NCBI GenBank assembly: GCA_026005035.1
Contig: BPKH01000002.1
Location: forward strand, 233,501 to 297,500
Direction of reading: 5' to 3'
DNA length: 64,000 nt
Origin: Porticoccaceae bacterium
GTDB taxonomy: Bacteria; Pseudomonadota; Gammaproteobacteria; Pseudomonadales; Porticoccaceae
Below the pieces are notes generated by a model. It saw only the letters and a list, made by a program, of their open reading frames with translations. It did not search any database and was not told where the DNA came from. This document shows, one piece after another, positions 1 through 9,811 of the stretch. Each line of letters opens with the position of its first letter. Position 1 is the first letter of the stretch. The translations under genes and the position numbers were made by a program.

Positions 1-297
1 CTGGGGGAAGCCTTCGACGGCAACCTCACCCGCGCCCACCTGCGCGCCGACCATCCCTACAACACCTACCGGGTGGCGGGCCTGCCGCCCACCCCCATCG
101 CCAATCCGGGGCGGGCCGCGATCCACGCCGTGCTCCATCCCGCCGCCGGCGACGAGCTCTACTTCGTCGCCCGGGGGGACGGTTCCCACGCCTTCGCGCG
201 CACCCTGGAGGAGCACCGCCGCCTGGTGCGGCGCTACCAGATCGATGAGCGCCCCGCCGATTATCGCTCCGCCCCGCCGCCGGAGGCGGCCCGATGA
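1..297 (+). CDS. mltG: Endolytic murein transglycosylase MltG, C-terminal fragment
   Basis: The reading frame is open from the first base of the window and ends with TGA at 295-297, so only about the last 98 residues are present. The fragment carries the conserved YNTYR...[11 protein letters not shown] stretch and a later [12 protein letters not shown] segment, both typical of the C-terminal part of the YceG/MltG family. MltG is an inner-membrane enzyme that cleaves nascent peptidoglycan strands and terminates glycan growth. The catalytic Glu and the N-terminal membrane helix lie upstream of the window. Its stop overlaps the tmk start by four bases, and the mltG-tmk-holB order is the usual gammaproteobacterial arrangement. 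Confidence 0.93.
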   Translation: MGEAFDGNLTRAHLRADHPYNTYRVAGLPPTPIANPGRAAIHAVLHPAAGDELYFVARGDGSHAFARTLEEHRRLVRRYQIDERPADYRSAPPPEAAR

Positions 298-926
298 AGG
301 GCCGCTTCATCACCGTCGAGGGGGGCGAGGGGGCCGGTAAGACCACCTGTATGAACTGGGTGCGCGCCTGGCTGGAAAGCCGCGGCGCGCCGGTGCGCGT
401 CACCCGCGAGCCGGGGGGCACCCGCCTCGGCGAGGCGATCCGGACACTGTTATTGGACACCCGCGAAGAGCCGCCGGTGCCCATGGCCGAGCTGCTGCTG
501 GTGTTTGCGGCCCGCGCCCAGCACCTGGAGCGGGTCATCCGCCCAACCCTGGCGCAGGGGGTTTGGGTGTTGTGCGACCGCTTCACCGACGCCACCTACG
601 CCTACCAGGGGGCCGGGCGGGGGCTCGGCGAGGGGCCGGTGGCGCTCCTCGAGCGGCTCGTCCAGCAGGGCCTCGAGCCCGATCTCACCCTGGTGTTGGA
701 CCTGGATCCCGCCGCCGGCCTCCGCCGCGCCCGCAACCGCTCCGCGCCCGATCGCTTCGAACGGGAAGCCGCCGACTTCTACCGGCGGGTGCGCGCCGCC
801 TACCTGGAGCGGGCGCGCCGTCGCCCCGAGCGGTACGCGGTGATCGACGCCGCGGCGCCGCCGGAAGCCGTGCGCGCGGCGGTCGAGCGGGCGTTGGCGG
901 AGCACTTTTCCGGGGAACTCGGGTGA
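294..926 (+). CDS. tmk: Thymidylate kinase
   Basis: This 210-residue protein phosphorylates dTMP to dTDP for DNA synthesis in the cytoplasm. The P-loop GGEGAGKTT is at residues 10-18. The family DRF motif followed by a [10 protein letters not shown] segment is at residues 95-110, and the LID-like [12 protein letters not shown] stretch is near 145. The ATG overlaps the mltG stop (ATGA) and the gene's own stop overlaps the GTG of holB, so the three genes are probably translationally coupled. Length is normal for the family. Confidence 0.97.
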   Translation: MKGRFITVEGGEGAGKTTCMNWVRAWLESRGAPVRVTREPGGTRLGEAIRTLLLDTREEPPVPMAELLLVFAARAQHLERVIRPTLAQGVWVLCDRFTDATYAYQGAGRGLGEGPVALLERLVQQGLEPDLTLVLDLDPAAGLRRARNRSAPDRFEREAADFYRRVRAAYLERARRRPERYAVIDAAAPPEAVRAAVERALAEHFSGELG

Positions 927-1858
927 GCGCGCCCTTTCCCTGGCAGGAGGCCCAGTGGCGGCAGGTGGCCCGGTGGTTGGCGCGGGACCGCGTGCCCCAC
1001 GGCCTGCTGCTCGGCGGCCCCGCGGGCACCGGCAAGGGACACTTCGCCCGCGCCCTGGCGGCGTGGTTGCTGTGGCCGCTCACCCGCGCCGGGCGGCGCC
1101 TGTGGCACCTGTCGCGCCTGCCTGCTCTGGGCTGCCGGCACCCATCCCGATTTTCTGCACCTGGGGCCGGAAAAGCCCGACAGTCCCATTCGCATCGACG
1201 CCGTCCGCGAGTTGGGCGAGTTCGCCCAGCTCAGCCCCTCCCTGGGGGGGCGGCGGGTGGCGGTCCTTGAACCCGCCGAGGCGATGACCGACGCCGCCGC
1301 CAACGCCCTGCTCAAGACCCTGGAGGAGCCCCCCGCCGGCGTCCACCTCCTGTTGCTCGCCCACCATCCCGCCCGCTTGCCGGCCACCGTGCGCAGCCGT
1401 TGCCCGGCCCTCCACTTTCCCGTGCCATCCCTGGAAGTGGCGCGCGCTTGGCTTTTGGGCGAGGGGGGAGATCCCGCCGCGGTGGAGCAGGCGCTGGCCG
1501 CCGCCGGGGGGCGCCCCCTGCGGGCGCGGGGCGCTCTTGGAAGGGGGAAGCGGGTACCCAACTGGCCCGGTTCCAACAGGTTCTCGAGCGCTTCGAGGCG
1601 GGCGCGATGGGCCTTGCCGAGGCGGCGCGGGAGCTTGCCGCCCTGGATCTCCAGGGAAGTCTCGAATGGTTCCAATACCGGGCGTTGGCCGTGGCGCGGC
1701 GGCGCGCCTCCGCCAGGCGACCCTTTCCCGCCTTGGCCGCGTTCTTCGCCGCGCTGGCAGCAGCACGGCGCCAAGTGGCCGCCGTTTCCCTCAATCGGGA
1801 GTTGCTCTGGGAGGCGATTCTGTTGCGCTGGCGAGAGATGGTAGACTGCGCGGAGTAG
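923..1858 (+). CDS. holB: DNA polymerase III subunit delta-prime, reading frame broken three times
   Basis: HolB is the clamp-loader subunit of the replicative polymerase. The GTG at 923 overlaps the tmk stop, and the first frame encodes the P-loop region GGPAGTGKGHFARALAAWLL. Near 1074 the frame must shift by +1 to reach the zinc-finger stretch CGTCRAC and ...AAGTHPDFLHLGPEKPD. Near 1535 and again near 1553 two more +1 shifts are needed to read ...LLEGGSG and then TQLARFQQVLERFEAG through to the stop at 1858. Three +1 shifts add up to three bases, so start and stop lie in the same frame, and the corrected product is about 310 residues. Each break can be repaired by deleting one base (G, G, T), which suggests sequence error. 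A true pseudogene is unlikely for an essential gene. Confidence 0.85.
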
Positions 1859-1887
1859 CCCGCCGCTGTGCCGCGGAGATCGCGTCC

Positions 1888-2229
1888 ATGAAGGGCCTCA
1901 AACACGCCATCATCAACCTCGCCTTCGACAATCTCGATGCGCTCTACGCCGCCTACATGCCGTTCGTCGTCAACGGCGGCCTGTTCGTGGAGACCCGCCG
2001 CCTGCCGCGGCTGGGCGACGAGGTGTTCGCGGTGGTGAGCCTGCCGGAGGACCCGGAAAAGTACCCGGTGAGCGGCAAGGTGGTCTGGATCACCCCCCAG
2101 GGCGCCTCGGGACCGCGCAAGACCGGGTTCGGGATCCGGCTCTCCCCCGACCACGCCGATCTGGTGAGCAAGATCGAACGGCTGCTGGCCGGCCGGTTGA
2201 ACGCCGAGCGACCCACCCTGACGCTGTGA
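1888..2229 (+). CDS. pilZ: PilZ domain protein, type IV pilus assembly type
   Basis: This 113-residue single-domain protein matches the small PilZ family found between holB and tatD in type IV pilus-bearing gammaproteobacteria. Visible features are the N-terminal NLAFDNLDALYAAYMPFVVNGGLFVET block, the GKVVWITP strand and the GFGIRLS stretch near the C terminus. Classical PilZ domains bind c-di-GMP through RxxxR and D/NxSxxG motifs, which are not clear here. Members of this PilZ subfamily usually act in pilus biogenesis without binding the nucleotide. The TGA overlaps the tatD GTG. Confidence 0.88.
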   Translation: MKGLKHAIINLAFDNLDALYAAYMPFVVNGGLFVETRRLPRLGDEVFAVVSLPEDPEKYPVSGKVVWITPQGASGPRKTGFGIRLSPDHADLVSKIERLLAGRLNAERPTLTL

Positions 2230-3065
2230 ACGCCGTGCTGGTGGACTCCCACTGCCATCCCGACCGCTTTCGCCCCCGCGACGGCGCGCCCCTCGAGCAA
2301 GTGCTGGCCCGGGCGCGGGCGCGGGGCGTGGTGGGGTTTTTGGCGGTGGGCGTGGACCTGGAATCCTCCCGCGCCATGGTAAACCTCGCCGCTCGCGAGC
2401 ACGGCGTCTTCGCCGCCGTCGGCGTCCACCCCCTGCAGGAGGTGCTGCCTCCCTTGCCCGAACCGGAGACGCTCGCGGATTTGGCGCAAAGCCCCGGGGT
2501 GGTGGCCGTCGGCGAGACCGGGCTCGACCACCACTACGGAACCGACTGGGCCGAGTGGCAGCGGGAAAACTTCGCCCGCCACCTGGAGGCGGCGCGCCTT
2601 TCCGGCCTGCCGGTGGTGGTCCACACCCGGGAGGCGCGCCGGGAGACGCTGGAGCTTCTGCGCCACTACGCGCCTCCCACCGGCGGGGTGTTGCATTGCT
2701 TCACCGAAACCTGGGAGATGGCGCGCTCGGCTTTGGATCTCGGCTTTTACCTCTCCTTTTCGGGGATCATCACCTTCCGCAATGCAGCCGCCCTGCGGGA
2801 GGTGGTGGCTCGGGCGCCGCTGGATCGGATCCTGGTGGAAACCGACAGTCCCTACCTGGCGCCGGTGCCCCATCGGGGCAAGCCCAACGAGCCTGCCTAC
2901 GTGGTGGAGGTGGCCGCCGAGGTGGCGCGCATCAAGGGGCTCGATCTCGAGGAGGTGGCGCGGGCCACCTGCGCGAACTTCGAGCGCCTGTTCGGTGTCC
3001 AATTGGGCGGCTCGCCAGCGGGACCGCCGAGCGCGCCGCGAAAAAAAGAGGAGGTGAACCCATGA
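2226..3065 (+). CDS. TatD-family metal-dependent hydrolase
   Basis: The 279-residue protein is a TIM-barrel amidohydrolase of the TatD/YcfH type. Metal ligands are visible as DSHCHPD (H9, H11), GETGLD (E97), VVHTREA (H133), LHCFTE (H157) and ETDSPYLAP (D207). Family members are 3'-5' exonucleases or DNases, and some act in D-aminoacyl-tRNA or RNA quality control. The position after pilZ and holB matches YcfH. The GTG start overlaps the pilZ stop and gives the normal MNAVLVDSHCH beginning. The last 20 residues are a charged tail. Confidence 0.92.
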   Translation: MNAVLVDSHCHPDRFRPRDGAPLEQVLARARARGVVGFLAVGVDLESSRAMVNLAAREHGVFAAVGVHPLQEVLPPLPEPETLADLAQSPGVVAVGETGLDHHYGTDWAEWQRENFARHLEAARLSGLPVVVHTREARRETLELLRHYAPPTGGVLHCFTETWEMARSALDLGFYLSFSGIITFRNAAALREVVARAPLDRILVETDSPYLAPVPHRGKPNEPAYVVEVAAEVARIKGLDLEEVARATCANFERLFGVQLGGSPAGPPSAPRKKEEVNP

Positions 3066-3706
3066 CCAGCGAGGGCGCGCGCCTGGTGCGCAAGTCTTTT
3101 CCCGTGGGGCCGCTGCAGTGCAACTGCACCATCGTGGGCGATCTCCTGACCGGTCGGGCTCTCGTGGTGGACCCCGGCGGCGATCCCGAGCGGATCCTCG
3201 CCGAGGTGGCGCGGATGGGCCTTGCGGTGGCGGCCATCCTCCACACCCACGCCCACTTGGACCACATCCTCGCTGCGGGGCACATCCGGGCGGCCACCGG
3301 TGCGCCCGCCTATCTGCACCGTGACGACCTGTTCCTGTGGCGCAGCCTCGACCAGCAGTGCGCCATGTTCGGCCTGCCGCCGGTCCGGCTACCCGATCCC
3401 GACCAGTTTCTGGTCGACGAGGCCGATCTCGGCTGCTGTGGCGGGGTGGTTCTCCACACTCCCGGGCACACGCCGGGGTCGGCGAGTTTCTGGTTCGAGG
3501 AAGCGAAGTTGCTGCTCGCCGGGGACACCCTCTTCAAGCGCTCCATTGGCCGCACCGATCTGCCCGGGGGCAGTTTCGAACAGATCGTCCACTCGATTCG
3601 CGATCGCCTCTACACCTTGGACGACGACGCCGTGGTGGTGCCCGGACACGGCCCCGAAACCACCATCGGCGAGGAGAAGATGGCCAACCTGTTCGTCCGG
3701 GCCTGA
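3062..3706 (+). CDS. MBL-fold metallo-hydrolase, glyoxalase II-like (YcbL type)
   Basis: This 214-residue protein has the metallo-beta-lactamase HxHxDH motif THAHLDH (H63, H65, D67, H68), then TPGHTPGS, LLAGDTLF and VPGHGPET, which together hold two metal ions. Its length and the GRTDLPGG segment fit the short YcbL/GloB-like class that hydrolyses thioesters such as lactoylglutathione. The actual substrate cannot be read from sequence. A strong ribosome site, GAGGAGGTG, lies just before the ATG and overlaps the end of the tatD-like gene. Confidence 0.88.
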   Translation: MTSEGARLVRKSFPVGPLQCNCTIVGDLLTGRALVVDPGGDPERILAEVARMGLAVAAILHTHAHLDHILAAGHIRAATGAPAYLHRDDLFLWRSLDQQCAMFGLPPVRLPDPDQFLVDEADLGCCGGVVLHTPGHTPGSASFWFEEAKLLLAGDTLFKRSIGRTDLPGGSFEQIVHSIRDRLYTLDDDAVVVPGHGPETTIGEEKMANLFVRA

Positions 3707-3708
3707 CC

Positions 3709-4325
3709 GTGGAGACCGCCCTCGCTTCCATGCTGGCGCTCCAGGAGGAGATCAACCGGAGCGTCCACCCCGACTGGCGCAGTCAAGCGTTTCCCTGGTA
3801 CCGCGCCGTCTGGATCGAGTGCGCGGAACTGCTCGACCAGTACGGTTGGAAATGGTGGAAGCGGCAGGAGGCGGATCGGGAACACCTCGTCCTGGAACTG
3901 GTGGACATCTGGCACTTCGGGCTGTCCATGCTGCTCCTCGCGGGCTACGACGCCCCCCGCCTGGCGCGCGAGCTGGCCGAAGCGCTGCGCGACCCGCCGG
4001 CCGGCGAGTTCCCCGATCTGCTGGAGCGCTTCGCCGGCCGCGCCCTGGTGGAGCGGACCTTCGATCTGCCCCTGTTCGCGGCGTTGGCGCGGGCGGTGGG
4101 GCTCGAGTTTTCCGAACTGCACCGCCGCTACGTGGCCAAGAACGTCCTCAACCGCTTCCGCCAGGACCACGGCTACGCCGAGGGCCGCTACCGGAAGGAG
4201 TGGGGCGGCCGCGAGGACAACGCCCACCTGCTCGAGCTCGCCTGCGCCCTGGACGGAGACGATCCCGCGTTCCCCGAGCGGCTCTACGCCGCCCTGGCGG
4301 AGCGCTACCGCGCCCAGGGCGCGGC

Positions 4326-4329
<4 letters not shown>
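3709..4329 (+). CDS. Dimeric all-alpha dUTP diphosphatase
   Basis: The 206-residue protein belongs to the dimeric, all-alpha dUTPase/MazG-like superfamily, which hydrolyses dUTP to dUMP and keeps uracil out of DNA. Evidence is the EEIN near residue 14, the ExxE helix ECAELLDQYGWKWWKR (E37, E40) and the ExxD helix ELVDIWHF (E63, D66), which coordinate magnesium, plus the later KNVLNRFRQDHGY segment. The GTG at 3709 follows the previous stop by two bases, so co-transcription with the MBL gene is likely. The product of dUTPase feeds the dTMP pool used by Tmk, encoded four genes upstream. Confidence 0.87.
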
Positions 4330-6122
<1,793 letters not shown>

Positions 6123-6151
6123 GGGGCAAAGACTCCCGGCCGCTCAACGGC

Positions 6152-6179
6152 ATTATAGTGGCCGGCCGGACTTCTACAA
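6152..6179 (-). promoter_or_regulatory. Putative promoter of fnr
   Basis: On the minus strand a perfect TATAAT occupies 6157-6152, and TTGTAG, a weak -35, is 16 bases upstream at 6179-6174. It overlaps the last codons of the HemN-like gene, so fnr may be transcribed both from here and by read-through. Confidence 0.45.
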
Positions 6180-7136
6180 CGCCGGTCCCGCGAGGCGGGT
6201 GTGGCACAGCGCGAGGGCCAGGGAGGGCAGCGCCGCGCGGCCCGCGGCGGTGAGGCGAACGCCGTTTCCCGACGCACGGCCGAAGCCAGCCTCCTGCCAG
6301 GCGAGGGTCAGGGACCGGGGGAGGGGAACCCATGCGCCCCGCGCCAGGCGGCAGAGCAGGGCAAAAAGGGGATCGGAAGGGGCCGGCAAGGCGTCGCCGT
6401 CGGGACCGAGCGCCACCCAGCAGGAGACCGTGCGCTCGTGGAATCCCCAGGGTCCCCGGGCGAGGCGGCCGGCGCGCAGCAGGGCGAAGTCGGGATGATC
6501 GGCGCGCCGCAAGGCGTCGCCGGCCAGGGGCGCGAATCCCCGGCGGGCCAGGGCGGCGAGCCGGTCGAGATCGCGGGGGGTCAAGGGGGCGTCCAGGTCG
6601 ACCCCTTCCACTCGCAGGTCGGCGAACCAGTCCTCGCAAGGCTTGTCGGCGGTGCTCGCGAGGTGGAGCGCCGGGAGGTGCAAGATCACTCCGCCGGCGA
6701 TGCCCACCTCGCGCACCGCCGCCAAGGCGCGGGCGAGGGCGGCGGGATCGCCCGGCTCCGGGGCGATGCGCAGGCGGCCGAACCCAAGGCCGCGCAACAG
6801 TGCGGCGACGCCGAGATCCACTTCGCCGGCGGTCAGATCCAACCAGCGCTCGCCGAGGCCTTGGGGACAGGGGAGCGCCTCGGCGAGCCGGAACAGGAAT
6901 TCGGTCAGGCCCGCTCGCCCGAGGCAGGCCAGGGGCCTGCCGCACAGGCGCCACTGCACTACCGGCGTGTCGGGCGGCAGGCGGTCGCGCAGCGCGTGCA
7001 GTTGGCGAAGTGGCGCAACCCCGTGCCCGTGCCCAAACAGGGCGTAAAAGCCGGCGCGCACCGGGGTGTTCGCCTCTGCGGAGGAGGCGGGAAGGCCGCG
7101 CTGGGCGCGTGGGTGCGGGGTTGCCTGCTCGGCCAC
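6174..7136 (-). CDS. HemN-like protein lacking the radical-SAM cysteine motif
   Basis: I judge this roughly 320-residue protein a divergent relative of oxygen-independent coproporphyrinogen III oxidase. Similarity is strongest in the C-terminal half: a VDLGVAALLRGLGFGRLRI segment matches the HemN region LDHLRAEGFNRLS, ADHPDFALLRAGRLARGPWGFHER matches the region after HemN's HFARPDDELAVA, and GVRLTAAGRAALPSLALALCHT matches the HemN C-terminal winged segment. The CxxxCxxC iron-sulfur motif and the preceding YVHIPFC stretch of true HemN are absent, so normal radical chemistry is not expected. GTG at 7136 is chosen because GGGAGA precedes it; a GTG at 7187 is possible. It lies upstream of fnr in the same direction, a usual place for hemN. 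Confidence 0.6.
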   Translation of the reverse strand: MAEQATPHPRAQRGLPASSAEANTPVRAGFYALFGHGHGVAPLRQLHALRDRLPPDTPVVQWRLCGRPLACLGRAGLTEFLFRLAEALPCPQGLGERWLDLTAGEVDLGVAALLRGLGFGRLRIAPEPGDPAALARALAAVREVGIAGGVILHLPALHLASTADKPCEDWFADLRVEGVDLDAPLTPRDLDRLAALARRGFAPLAGDALRRADHPDFALLRAGRLARGPWGFHERTVSCWVALGPDGDALPAPSDPLFALLCRLARGAWVPLPRSLTLAWQEAGFGRASGNGVRLTAAGRAALPSLALALCHTRLAGPAL

Positions 7137-7230
7137 TTGATTTGTTCTCCCGGGTTGTCCGACCCTAACGCGACGCGCATCTGGCACCCATGACGTCCGT
7201 CAAGGGGTGCCCACGGGGGGAGGCGGGCCG

Positions 7231-8097
7231 ATGAAATGGATCCTTGCGGTGGTGGACTACTGGCCGGCGGCGGAACGGGTGCTCGAGCGCGCCCGGCGGA
7301 TCGCCGAGGCCCTGGGAGGGCAGCTCTTCCTCTTCTGCCCCGTGGCCAGTGAACTGGAAGAGCTCAACCGCTACATCGGCTTCGACAATTTCGATGCGCT
7401 CAAGGACCAGCTGTTGGCCGAACACGAGGCCCGCTTGGCGGCCTTGCCGGGGGCGGAGGGCATCGAGCGGGCGGTGGAGTGGGCGCCGGCGCCCTACCGG
7501 GCGGTGGAGCGCCGGGTTCGGGAACTGGGCGCCGTGCTCGTGGTGATGGCGCGAAGCGAGCACCACGCACTGGGCGATTTTCTCCACCGCCCCGACGACT
7601 GGCACCTGCTGCGCGACGCGCCCTGTCCGATCCTGCTCCTCGATCGCGCGGCCCGCGAGTGCCGGGCGGTGGTCGCAGCGGTGGACGCACTGGACGAAGA
7701 GCACGTGGCGCTCAACGGCCGCATCCTCGACGAAGCCCAGATCCTGGCGCAGACGCTGTCGCTGCCGCTGCGCGTGGTCAGCGTCGTGCCCGATCCCCTG
7801 TTCGCCATCCCCGGCTTTCGCGTCCTGGACGGCGAGCTCGTGGCCCGCTTCCGCCAGCGTTCGCTGGAAGTGGCTCGCGAGCGGCAAAGCCGGCTCCTCG
7901 AGCGGCTCGGGGTGGCCCCGGCGGCCCAGGCGGTGGTGGTGGGGCGGGTGGTCGAGGTGCTCGAGCAGGAGGCCGAAGCCCACGGCCTGTTGGCCATCGG
8001 CACCCTGGCCCGGCGGGGTCTTAGCGGCCTGTTCGTTGGCAACACCGCGGAGCGGTTGCTGGGGCACGTCGCGGGGGATCTGTTGGTGGTCAATTAG
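7231..8097 (+). CDS. uspE: Universal stress protein, tandem-domain UspE type
   Basis: The 288-residue protein contains two Usp domains in tandem. The first ends in LRDAPCPILLLDR near residue 135. The second ends with the nucleotide-binding-like GTLARRGLSGLFVGNTAERLL...DLLVVN, close to the UspE signature. UspE proteins act in stress resistance, and in enterobacteria uspE lies beside fnr as here. ATG 7231 is preferred over an upstream in-frame GTG at 7207 because GGGGAGGCGGG sits just before it. The gene is transcribed away from the HemN-like gene. Confidence 0.88.
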   Translation: MKWILAVVDYWPAAERVLERARRIAEALGGQLFLFCPVASELEELNRYIGFDNFDALKDQLLAEHEARLAALPGAEGIERAVEWAPAPYRAVERRVRELGAVLVVMARSEHHALGDFLHRPDDWHLLRDAPCPILLLDRAARECRAVVAAVDALDEEHVALNGRILDEAQILAQTLSLPLRVVSVVPDPLFAIPGFRVLDGELVARFRQRSLEVARERQSRLLERLGVAPAAQAVVVGRVVEVLEQEAEAHGLLAIGTLARRGLSGLFVGNTAERLLGHVAGDLLVVN

Positions 8098-8138
8098 AGA
8101 ATCTGCGCAACCTGTTGAAATAAAAAGACAAAAAGGGT

Positions 8139-8167
8139 TTGACTCCGGTTGGGTTCGCGGCTAAGTT
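8139..8167 (+). promoter_or_regulatory. Putative sigma-70 promoter
   Basis: TTGACT at 8139-8144 is followed after exactly 17 bases by TAAGTT at 8162-8167. The -35 is good and the -10 moderate. It lies in the AT-richest stretch of the neighbourhood, upstream of the small acidic ORF at 8224. Confidence 0.5.
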
Positions 8168-8223
8168 TGCGCCAGCCCGGGAATCGCCGGGCCGTAAGCG
8201 CAGGCGCAAGCGAGGTGAACACC

Positions 8224-8403
8224 GTGAAAGACGACGATCTGGACAGCCTGGATCTCGAAGAGCAGGACGACGCGGGGGAGGCGGACGAGCCCGCTCCCGT
8301 GTCCGACCTGCTGGCCCGCCGCCGACTCGAGGAAAAGCTCGAGGAACGCCGGTTGGCCAAGCTGATCCAGGATTACGACTTCGACCTCGACGACACTGCT
8401 TGA
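8224..8403 (+). CDS. Small acidic protein, PA3496-like putative envelope integrity family
   Basis: The 59-residue product is very acidic and ends with SDLLARRRLEEKLEERRLAKLIQDYDFDLDD. A basic-acidic helix followed by an acidic tail is typical of the small family named after Pseudomonas PA3496. The GTG at 8224 is preceded by GAGGTGAAC. A longer version from 8149 would need an unlikely Arg-rich leader and has no ribosome site. The function of the family is poorly known; the link to envelope integrity comes from family naming only. It has its own promoter candidate and is followed by a hairpin. Confidence 0.65.
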   Translation: MKDDDLDSLDLEEQDDAGEADEPAPVSDLLARRRLEEKLEERRLAKLIQDYDFDLDDTA

Positions 8404-8475
8404 AGGCGGCGCGCGCCGCCGATCGCGGGGCCGCGCGGTCCCGCCGCTCTCATCCAAAGCGCCCGATGCGGCATA

Positions 8476-8505
8476 ATGGGGCCTCTTCCTCGCGAGAGGC
8501 CCCAT
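8476..8505 (+). terminator. Perfect 11-bp inverted repeat between the small acidic gene and ccmA
   Basis: ATGGGGCCTCT at 8476-8486 and its exact reverse complement at 8495-8505 enclose an 8-base loop. Only TTT follows, so it is a weak intrinsic terminator at best. It overlaps a CATAAT sequence (8472-8477), a possible -10 for ccm, and directly abuts the TTG start of ccmA. It could therefore attenuate ccm transcription or translation. Confidence 0.5.
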
Positions 8506-9135
8506 TTGTCGTCCGCCTTGCTGGAATGCGCCGGCCTTGCCTTCGCGCGCGACGATCGGCCCCTCTTCACCGGAGTGGGCTTTTGCCTCGCGCCCGGTGC
8601 GGCCCTGGAGATCCGGGGGGCCAACGGCGCCGGCAAGACCACCCTGTTGCGCATTTTGGCCGGCCTGCTCACCCCCTCTGCCGGCCGGGTCTGTTGGCGG
8701 GGGCGCGACATTCGCCGGGCGCGGCGGGCCTATTTGGCCGAGATGCTCTACCTGGGCCACGATTCGGCGGTGAAAGAGGCGCTCACCCCTCGGGAAAATC
8801 TCACCTGGTTTCTCGGCCTGCGGGGGGCGGCCCGGACCTCCATCGCCGAGGCCCTCGCCAGAGCGGGGCTCGAAGGGCTCGGCGACGTGCCCTGCCGGGC
8901 GTTGTCGGCGGGGCAACGGCGGCGGGTGGCCCTGGCGCGGTTGTGGCTGGTGCCCGCGGCTTTGTGGATCCTGGATGAACCTTTCACCGCCGTGGATGTC
9001 GATGGGGTGGCGGCGTTCCGCGCCGCACTGGCCGCCCACCGCGACGGCGGAGGCGCGGTGGTGATCACCAGCCACCAGACCCTGGACCTGCCCCAACTGG
9101 AGATTCTCGAGCTTGCGCGCCATGCGCCCCGCTGA
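8506..9135 (+). CDS. ccmA: Haem exporter / cytochrome c maturation ATPase CcmA
   Basis: The ABC ATPase works with CcmB and drives release of holo-CcmE from CcmC. It has the Walker A motif GANGAGKTT, the signature region LSAGQRRRVALARL and Walker B LWILDEPFTAVD. The start is set at TTG 8506 (MSSALLECAGLAFARD), because the upstream ATG at 8476 is the left arm of a perfect hairpin. From TTG the product is 209 residues, the normal size. The end overlaps ccmB by 14 bases. Confidence 0.93.
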   Translation: MSSALLECAGLAFARDDRPLFTGVGFCLAPGAALEIRGANGAGKTTLLRILAGLLTPSAGRVCWRGRDIRRARRAYLAEMLYLGHDSAVKEALTPRENLTWFLGLRGAARTSIAEALARAGLEGLGDVPCRALSAGQRRRVALARLWLVPAALWILDEPFTAVDVDGVAAFRAALAAHRDGGGAVVITSHQTLDLPQLEILELARHAPR

Positions 9136-9811
9136 CCCCCTGCCGGGGCCCTTTGCGGCCCTCTTCCGGCGCGACCTCGCCCTCGCGCGGCGGCATGCCG
9201 CCGAGGCGGTGCAGCCGGTGTTGTTTTTCGCCATGGCAGCCACCCTGGTGCCCCTGGGGCTCGCCCCCGAGCCCGAGACCTTGGCCCGCTTCGCGCCCGG
9301 CGCCATCTGGATGATGGCGCTCCTCGCCGCGCTCTTGGCGCTCGACGGGCTCTTCGCCGCCGATTACCGGGACGGCAGCCTCGAACAGGTGGTATCATCC
9401 CCCCAACCGCTTTGGCTCCTGGTCCTGGCGAAGATATTCGCCCACTGGTTGGTGGCCGGGTTGCCCCTGGTGATGGCGGCCCCCGTGGTGGGCCTCGCGC
9501 TCCATCTGCCGGCGGTGGGGTTCGCGCCGCTCCTGTTGGGGCTCGCGTTCGGCACCGCCAGCTTGAGCGCACTGGGCGCGGTGGGCGCTGCGCTCACCGT
9601 CGCCGCCCCCCGCGGCGGCCTGTTGTTGTCCCTCATCGCGATGCCCTTGTACATGCCCGTGTTGATCTTCGGAGCGGCCGCCGTGCGACAGGCGGTGGAG
9701 GGGCTCGACCCGAGCGGGGCGCTCGCCGTGCTGGGGGCCCTGGCTGCGCTCTTCCTCACCCTGGCTCCACCGGCGGCGGCCGGGGCGTTGCGGGTGGCGC
9801 TGGATGGCTAG
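9122..9811 (+). CDS. ccmB: Cytochrome c maturation membrane protein CcmB
   Basis: This is a 229-residue membrane protein with about six hydrophobic segments, the permease partner of CcmA. Recognisable family features are the F..DL.LA.R...E..QP..FF pattern at the N terminus and the YRDGSLEQV segment after the second helix. ATG 9122 lies inside the end of ccmA. The C terminus overlaps ccmC by eight bases. Confidence 0.93.
   Translation: MRPADPLPGPFAALFRRDLALARRHAAEAVQPVLFFAMAATLVPLGLAPEPETLARFAPGAIWMMALLAALLALDGLFAADYRDGSLEQVVSSPQPLWLLVLAKIFAHWLVAGLPLVMAAPVVGLALHLPAVGFAPLLLGLAFGTASLSALGAVGAALTVAAPRGGLLLSLIAMPLYMPVLIFGAAAVRQAVEGLDPSGALAVLGALAALFLTLAPPAAAGALRVALDG

Noticed and set aside
1060-1560. 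Programmed ribosomal frameshifting in holB
   Set aside because: Three shifts are needed and no slippery heptamer or conserved precedent in holB is present; base errors explain them more simply.
7137-7230. FNR box between the HemN-like gene and uspE
   Set aside because: Only one half-site (TTGAT) is present, and no ATCAA follows at the right spacing.
8476-8505. ATG start for ccmA at 8476
   Set aside because: The ATG forms the left arm of a perfect hairpin, and the added residues are not conserved; TTG 8506 gives the normal start.
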